A DNA stretch of 64,000 bases from Rhabdaerophilum calidifontis (GTDB lineage: Bacteria > Pseudomonadota > Alphaproteobacteria > Rhizobiales > Beijerinckiaceae). This document shows, in pieces, positions 59,044-64,000 of the stretch. The DNA lies in NCBI RefSeq assembly GCF_008641065.1, contig NZ_VTRS01000003.1, positions 124,001 to 188,000 on the forward strand, written 5' to 3'. A program made the position numbers and the translations under genes. Numbering within the stretch: position 1 is the stretch's first letter; every line of letters starts with the position of its first letter. The notes under the pieces were generated by a model. That model made no database searches and was not told the origin of the DNA. It saw nothing but the letters and a program-made list of their open reading frames with translations.

Positions 59044-59502
59044 ATGGCCGGAAAATCGTTCGAGACCACCCAGCTCGGCAAGACGAGCGCCATGCCCGCC
59101 TCGCCGGAGGCGGCGGTGCTCGACCGCGTGCCCAACCCGCATCCGGATACCGATTACCTCGCCCGCTTCACCTGCCCGGAATTCACCTCGATCTGCCCGG
59201 TGACCGGCCAGCCGGATTTCGGCATCCTGGTGATCGATTACGTGCCGGGGGAATGGCTGGTCGAATCGAAATCGCTCAAGCTCTACCTGACGAGCTTCCG
59301 CAACCACGGCGCCTTCCACGAGGATTGCACGATCGGCATCGGCAAGCGGCTGGTGGATCTGCTCGCTCCCCGCTTCTTCCGCATCGGCGGCTATTGGTAT
59401 CCGCGCGGCGGCATCCCGATCGACGTGTTCTGGCAGCAGGGCGAGGCCCCGAAGAACCTCTTCCTGCCCGATCAGGGCGTGCCGCCTTATCGCGGGCGCT
59501 GA
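59044..59502 (+). CDS. queF: 7-cyano-7-deazaguanine reductase QueF (short form)
   Basis: NADPH-dependent nitrile reductase that makes preQ1, the precursor of queuosine in tRNA. It is 152 residues from ATG 59044. The nucleophile Cys51 ([15 protein letters not shown]) and the proton donor Asp58 are present, as is the QueF motif [20 protein letters not shown]. The unimodular length places it with the YkvM type rather than the long E. coli type. Other queuosine genes are not in the window. The start codon 45 bases upstream is less well supported. Confidence 0.94.
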   Translation: MAGKSFETTQLGKTSAMPASPEAAVLDRVPNPHPDTDYLARFTCPEFTSICPVTGQPDFGILVIDYVPGEWLVESKSLKLYLTSFRNHGAFHEDCTIGIGKRLVDLLAPRFFRIGGYWYPRGGIPIDVFWQQGEAPKNLFLPDQGVPPYRGR

Positions 59503-59542
59503 AGCAGGCGCAGCCAGATCGACCCGAAAGGAGGGCGAGACG

Positions 59543-60094
59543 ATGCCGACGCGACGGATGATCCTCGGCGGCGCGGCGCTCACGGTGCCGATCCTCGGCG
59601 GCGTGTTCCTCGCGGCCGAGACCGGGCGGCTCGATCTGCTGACGCCGCATCTGCCGGAGGCGGCGGATCTGCCGCCGGTGCCGGGCGTGACATGGCAGGG
59701 CAGCCCCGTCCCCGGCCTCGCGCGGGCCGGCTTCTTCGAGGGCGTGAGCGTGCTCAATGTCTGGGCGTCCTGGTGCCCCTATTGCCGGAGCGAACATGCC
59801 GAGCTGATGCGCCTTTCCGCGCGGCCGGGCCTGCGGCTCTTCGGCCTGCTGACGGATGACAGCGAGGCCGCCGCCGCGCGTTACCTCGCAGAGGCCGGCA
59901 ACCCCTATGCGCGGCTGGGGCTCGATTCCCGCCGCCTGTGGCAGCGCGCGCTCAAGCATCGCGGCATTCCCCAGACCTATATCTTCCGCGCCGACGGGGT
60001 CTTCGCCGGCAAGATCGCCGGGGAACTCACGCCGTCGCGGGTGGCGGAACGGCTGGACCCCCTGCTTGTCCGGGCGGCGGCTGGCGCCGCATGA
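59543..60094 (+). CDS. Thioredoxin-fold disulfide protein (TlpA/DsbE type)
   Basis: Predicted periplasmic thiol oxidoreductase of 183 residues. A membrane anchor or signal (MILGGAALTVPILGGVFLAAE) precedes the thioredoxin fold. The active site is WCPYC in NVWASWCPYCRSEH, and the cis-Pro loop is GIPQTYIF. CcmG/DsbE in cytochrome c maturation has a similar layout, but no ccm genes are near and the gene follows queF by 40 bp. The ribosome site AGGAGGG is strong. It converges on kdsA. Confidence 0.87.
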   Translation: MPTRRMILGGAALTVPILGGVFLAAETGRLDLLTPHLPEAADLPPVPGVTWQGSPVPGLARAGFFEGVSVLNVWASWCPYCRSEHAELMRLSARPGLRLFGLLTDDSEAAAARYLAEAGNPYARLGLDSRRLWQRALKHRGIPQTYIFRADGVFAGKIAGELTPSRVAERLDPLLVRAAAGAA

Positions 60095-60109
60095 GCCGGC
60101 TCAGCCGGC
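60095..60109. terminator. Short palindrome between convergent genes
   Basis: GCCGGC at 60095-60100 and at 60104-60109 flank TCA. It lies exactly between the stop of the thioredoxin-like gene and that of kdsA, and includes the kdsA stop. The three-base loop and G+C stem suggest a weak bidirectional terminator, but in G+C-rich DNA this could be chance. Confidence 0.3.
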
Positions 60110-60934
60110 CTTCGCCAGAAGGTCGAACGCCCTGAGCCGTTCGAGGAGCGCCGGCATCTCGGCGAGCGGCACCATGTTCGGCCCGTCGGACGGCGCGTTG
60201 TCCGGGTCCTGATGCGTCTCGATGAAGAGCCCGGCGACGCCGACGGCGATCGCCGCCCGCGCCAGAACGGGAACGAATTCGCGCTGCCCGCCGCTGGAAC
60301 TGCCCTGCCCGCCCGGCTGCTGCACCGAATGGGTGGCGTCGAAGATCACCGGACAGGCGCATTGCCCGGCCATGATCGGCAGGGCGCGGAAATCCGTCAC
60401 CAGCGTGTTGTAGCCGAAGGAGGCGCCGCGTTCGCAGGCGAGAACCCGGTCATTGCCTGCATCGCGCAGCTTCTGCACCACGTTGCGCATATCCCAGGGG
60501 GCGAGGAACTGCCCTTTCTTGACATTGATCGCGAGCCCGGTCTCCGCGGCGGCCACGAGCAGGTCCGTCTGCCGGCACAGGAAGGCGGGGATCTGGAGCA
60601 TGTCCACCGCCTTCGCGACCTCCGCGCATTGCCAGGGCTCGTGCACGTCGGTGATGACCGGCAGGCCGAGATGGCCGCGAAGATCGGCGAAGACGCCCAT
60701 CGCCTTCTCAAGCCCGAGCCCGCGCGCGGCCTTGCCCGAGGTGCGGTTCGCCTTGTCGAAGGAGGATTTGTAGACAAGCCCGATCCCCAGCCCGGCACAG
60801 ATCTCCTTGAGCCGTCCGGCCATGTCGAAGGCATGGTCGCGGCTCTCCATCTGGCACGGCCCCGCGATCAGCGCGAAGGGCAGATGATTGCCGAAACGGA
60901 CCGGGCCGACGGATACGGTTGCGCTCTGGTTCAT
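60101..60934 (-). CDS. kdsA: 3-deoxy-8-phosphooctulonate (Kdo-8-P) synthase
   Basis: Condenses arabinose 5-phosphate with phosphoenolpyruvate to form Kdo-8-P for the LPS core. The 277 residues contain [17 protein letters not shown], the [11 protein letters not shown] motif, [11 protein letters not shown] and [14 protein letters not shown]. Residue 27 is Cys (AGPC), where the metal-independent E. coli enzyme has Asn. This points to the metal-dependent class. eno and kdsA are commonly near each other in this order; here four genes on the other strand or edge intervene. Confidence 0.96.
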   Translation of the reverse strand: MNQSATVSVGPVRFGNHLPFALIAGPCQMESRDHAFDMAGRLKEICAGLGIGLVYKSSFDKANRTSGKAARGLGLEKAMGVFADLRGHLGLPVITDVHEPWQCAEVAKAVDMLQIPAFLCRQTDLLVAAAETGLAINVKKGQFLAPWDMRNVVQKLRDAGNDRVLACERGASFGYNTLVTDFRALPIMAGQCACPVIFDATHSVQQPGGQGSSSGGQREFVPVLARAAIAVGVAGLFIETHQDPDNAPSDGPNMVPLAEMPALLERLRAFDLLAKAG

Positions 60935-60946
60935 GGTCTTCCCGGT

Positions 60947-61807
60947 TCAGACAGCGAGGAATCGGATGGCGGTGCCGAGATGCATGGGCGGCAATGTCAG
61001 CCCGTCGCGATGCGGCAGGAGCGCGATTCCCGCCGCTCCGGCCGCCGCGCGCAGCGCCTCGAGCCCTGCAAGCGCGATCTCGAACCCGGCGAAGCGCGGC
61101 GCGGCCGGCCCCGCCGCCGCACCGTATCGGAAGGCGAATCCCTCGGGCGAGGTCACCTCGATCACCCCGGCCCCGGCCGCGATCTCGATGCCGGAGGAGG
61201 TCGCGCGCATCTCGCGGTTTCCCGTCAGGGCGGCAAGGAAGATGTGCTGATCGGACGGGTTCTCGGACACGAGCGTCACGCGCACGAGGCCAAGCGCGCC
61301 GTTGGGATGCGCCTGCGCCGCCTTCGACCAGAAATTCTCCGGCCGCCTTTGCTGGCAGGTGAAGAACCCGCATTCCGGCATCGCCGGATCGGCCGCGAAG
61401 GCGAGGCTGAAGGCGAGTTCGGCCTCGCCGCCATCCGGCCCGATGCCCTTGCGCGCGAAATCGAACGGCGCGAAACCGCCGATCCCCGCCGCCGCGAAGG
61501 CCGCGCAATCGGCGCGGGCATCGGCCGATTTGAGCGCCAGCATCGAGAGCCCCGGCGCGCGCGCCAGCGCATCGCGGACGAAGGCGCCGAACGAGAAAAG
61601 CCCCGGCGCGTGCGGCGGGATCGCTGCCGGCTCCGCGACCGTGATCAGCTCGAGAAAGGTCTCGTCCGCGAACTGGATTATCCGGTTCGCGGTGCCCCAG
61701 GGATGGCGGTTGCGGCCGCCGACGACGAAGCCCAGCCGGGCGAGCAGCGCGCCGGCCGCGTCCAGGTCGGGCGAGCCGATCACGAGATGGTCGAGCGCGC
61801 GTGTCAT
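60947..61807 (-). CDS. VOC-superfamily (glyoxalase-like) protein
   Basis: 286-residue protein of the vicinal-oxygen-chelate fold, glyoxalase-like domain type. The N-terminus is diagnostic (LDHLVIGSPDLDAAGALLARLGF, then GGRNRHPWGTANRIIQF, and ETFLELITV with a possible metal-ligand Glu). A second, weaker half follows, with CGFFTCQQRRPENFW. The ATG at 61807 is preceded by GAGAGGTTCCGGC. It lies 12 bp upstream of kdsA on the same strand, so they may be cotranscribed. The substrate is unknown. Confidence 0.85.
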   Translation of the reverse strand: MTRALDHLVIGSPDLDAAGALLARLGFVVGGRNRHPWGTANRIIQFADETFLELITVAEPAAIPPHAPGLFSFGAFVRDALARAPGLSMLALKSADARADCAAFAAAGIGGFAPFDFARKGIGPDGGEAELAFSLAFAADPAMPECGFFTCQQRRPENFWSKAAQAHPNGALGLVRVTLVSENPSDQHIFLAALTGNREMRATSSGIEIAAGAGVIEVTSPEGFAFRYGAAAGPAAPRFAGFEIALAGLEALRAAAGAAGIALLPHRDGLTLPPMHLGTAIRFLAV

Positions 61808-61931
61808 GCCGGAACCTCTCGGGAAGGCGGACATTCTCGGGAAGGACCAGCGCCTTCGCGAAGCGGCAGCCTCTAGCATCCGCCGGGGCGGTCTGTCAGC
61901 CCTTGGCGGCAGCGGGAGCGGCGAGGCGCGC

Positions 61932-63092
61932 TCAGGGCGCAATGAAATGCGGGATGAACCGCGCGAGATTGCCGGTGATCGGCGAGGAATCCTCGCGCAC
62001 CAGCATGCCGGCCGGCTGGCTCGCCACCATCCAGGCGCCCAGGACGACATGGCCATGGCCGAATTCGGGAATGACGATCCGCTGCTGGCGGATCACGCCC
62101 TCGGCGCCGTAAGGTCCCTCGCTCCCCCCCGTCGGCCGGCCGTTCTCGAACAGCCGGATATTGGCGCCCTCGCGCGAGAACAGCGGCTTCTCGACGAAGG
62201 CAGCGCCGAGATCCGCCTGCGCCTCGTCGGGGAAATAGGCCGGGACGAGGTTGGGATGGCCGGGCGCGCGCTTCCAGAGATAGGCGAGAAGCCCCTTGTT
62301 CGAGAGCAGCGCCTTCCAGATCGGCTCGATGAACTGGGTGCCCGAGCCCGGAACCGCCCTGCCGAATTCCTCCCGGAGCATCCATTCCCAGGGGTAGAGC
62401 TTGAACAGCATCTCGATCGGCCGGTCGGCGTCATCGACGAAGCGCCCGTCCCGCAGGCCGATCGCGCCGATCTCGAGAAAATGCGTCGCCATCCCCGCCT
62501 GCTGCGCCAGTTCCTCGAGATAGGCGACCGTGCCGCGATCCTCCTCGCTGCCGCCGAGGCAGGTCAGATGCAGCCGGTAGGGCTTGCCGTCGCGGAAATC
62601 GCGGAGGGCCGCGACCAGCTTGTCATGGAGCGAGTTGAACTGGTCGGCTCCCTTCGGCAACTGGCCGGTGCCGATCATCTCCTCGAGCCAGAGCCATTGG
62701 AAGACGCCGGTCTCGAGCAGGGCCGTCGGCGTGTCGGCGTTGTATTCGAGCAGTTTCGCCGGCCCCCTGCCGTCATAGGCGAAATCGAACCGGCCGTAGA
62801 GGTTGCGGTCGCCCCGCTGCCAGCTCGCATGGATCTCGCTCCAGAACGCGCGCGGAATGGCGAGCCGGGTCAGGATCTCCTCGTCGCCGATGGCCTCGCC
62901 GACGAAATCGAGCGCCATCTCCTCGAGCTCGGCGCTGGGCGCCTCGATATCCTCCTCGATCTCGCGCAGCGTGAAGGCGAAGGCGGCGCTTTCATCCCAA
63001 TAGGGAACGCCCTCGGCGGAATGGAAGGTGAAGCCGACCTGCTCGGCCTTGGCGCGCCAATCGGCGCGCGCGCGCATGGGAACCCGCCGCAT
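61932..63092 (-). CDS. Glutathionylspermidine synthase-like ATP-grasp protein (YgiC/YjfC family)
   Basis: Predicted ATP-dependent amide ligase of 386 residues, the length of E. coli YgiC. It starts at ATG 63092, just after the stop of the DUF1190 gene. It matches only the synthetase part of glutathionylspermidine synthase: EYNADTPTALLETGVFQW, the LHLTCLGGSEEDRGT segment, LYPWEWMLREEFG, the SNKGLLAYLWK region and EKPLFSREGANIRLF near the nucleotide site. The amidase half is missing. The real substrate of the YgiC/YjfC branch is not known; peptide or polyamine conjugation has been predicted. Its neighbours are DUF1190 and DUF350, as in the E. coli ygi and yjf clusters. Confidence 0.9.
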   Translation of the reverse strand: MRRVPMRARADWRAKAEQVGFTFHSAEGVPYWDESAAFAFTLREIEEDIEAPSAELEEMALDFVGEAIGDEEILTRLAIPRAFWSEIHASWQRGDRNLYGRFDFAYDGRGPAKLLEYNADTPTALLETGVFQWLWLEEMIGTGQLPKGADQFNSLHDKLVAALRDFRDGKPYRLHLTCLGGSEEDRGTVAYLEELAQQAGMATHFLEIGAIGLRDGRFVDDADRPIEMLFKLYPWEWMLREEFGRAVPGSGTQFIEPIWKALLSNKGLLAYLWKRAPGHPNLVPAYFPDEAQADLGAAFVEKPLFSREGANIRLFENGRPTGGSEGPYGAEGVIRQQRIVIPEFGHGHVVLGAWMVASQPAGMLVREDSSPITGNLARFIPHFIAP

Positions 63093-63096
63093 CGGA

Positions 63097-63840
<744 letters not shown>

Positions 63841-63859
63841 GGCCTGCCCCCTCCCCGTG

Positions 63860-64000
63860 TCAGAGGCTCATCGACGCGGCATTGATGAGGCCGGAGGCGA
63901 TCGAGATCGAAGCCAGCATCGTGCCGGCAGCGGCGGTATTGCTGGCGATCCGCGCCGAAAGGTCGGGGATCAGCATCCGCACGGCGCCATAGGCCGCGAG
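63860..64000 (-). CDS. DUF350 (YjfL-like) membrane protein, C-terminal part
   Basis: Only the last 46 residues and the stop are in the window; the gene continues past 64000. The tail is a membrane segment with the DUF350 ending: NTAAAGTMLASISIASGLIN followed by AASMSL, comparable to the GxxLAxxxxAxGxxNAAxM pattern of YjfL. It ends 19 bp before the DUF1190 gene on the same strand, making a DUF350-DUF1190-ATP-grasp operon. Confidence 0.75.
   Translation of the reverse strand, partial: LAAYGAVRMLIPDLSARIASNTAAAGTMLASISIASGLINAASMSL

Overview
The window is chromosomal DNA from a G+C-rich alphaproteobacterium, most likely of the order Hyphomicrobiales (Rhizobiales). The best evidence is gene order: dusB-ntrB-ntrC-ntrY-ntrX-hfq-hflX, lptF-lptG-lptD-surA-rsmA next to mltG-gmk, a fused ispDF, and a pyruvate dehydrogenase operon whose E1-beta carries its own lipoyl domain. 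Coding density is high, many genes overlap by 1-4 bases, and GTG or TTG starts occur. No insertion sequence, integrase, CRISPR array or rRNA gene is visible.

Layout. 1-10.5 kb is core envelope biology: MltG, Gmk, RsmA, SurA, the LPS exporter genes lptD/lptG/lptF, and leucyl aminopeptidase PepA. 10.5-27 kb is an accessory block between pepA and a tRNA-Ser(UGA). It holds a glycosyltransferase broken by an in-frame stop, a creatininase-family hydrolase divergent from an orphan NMT1-type binding protein, a response-regulator-like diguanylate cyclase, a type I secretion ABC/HlyD pair with a LysR regulator, a divergent 1815-residue RTX metallophosphoesterase with lectin-like and PKD domains, and an MFS exporter divergent from a MerR regulator.

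27-38.8 kb returns to core genes: RlpA, a penicillin-binding-protein-like carboxypeptidase with altered motifs, Tmk, HolB, MetG, TatD, an MBL hydrolase, an iron-type alcohol dehydrogenase, MazG, HflX and Hfq. 38.9-46.4 kb is the nitrogen regulation cluster NtrX/NtrY/NtrC/NtrB with DusB. 46.5-50.4 kb has IspDF, CinA, a RatA/Coq10-like protein and lipoyl synthase. 50-57 kb is the pyruvate dehydrogenase region (pdhA-pdhB-pdhC, SGNH hydrolase, DUF465, lpd), so lipoate synthesis lies beside the complexes that use it. 57-61 kb has a FtsB/DivIC-like protein, enolase, QueF, a thioredoxin-fold protein and KdsA. The right edge holds a VOC protein and a DUF350-DUF1190-glutathionylspermidine-synthase-like trio, the last gene cut by the window.

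The two strongest candidates for poorly described systems are the self-contained type I secretion locus for the giant metallophosphoesterase (15.1-25.1 kb) and the DUF350/YgiB/YgiC-like cluster at the right edge. All calls come from reading the sequence. No database search was run.
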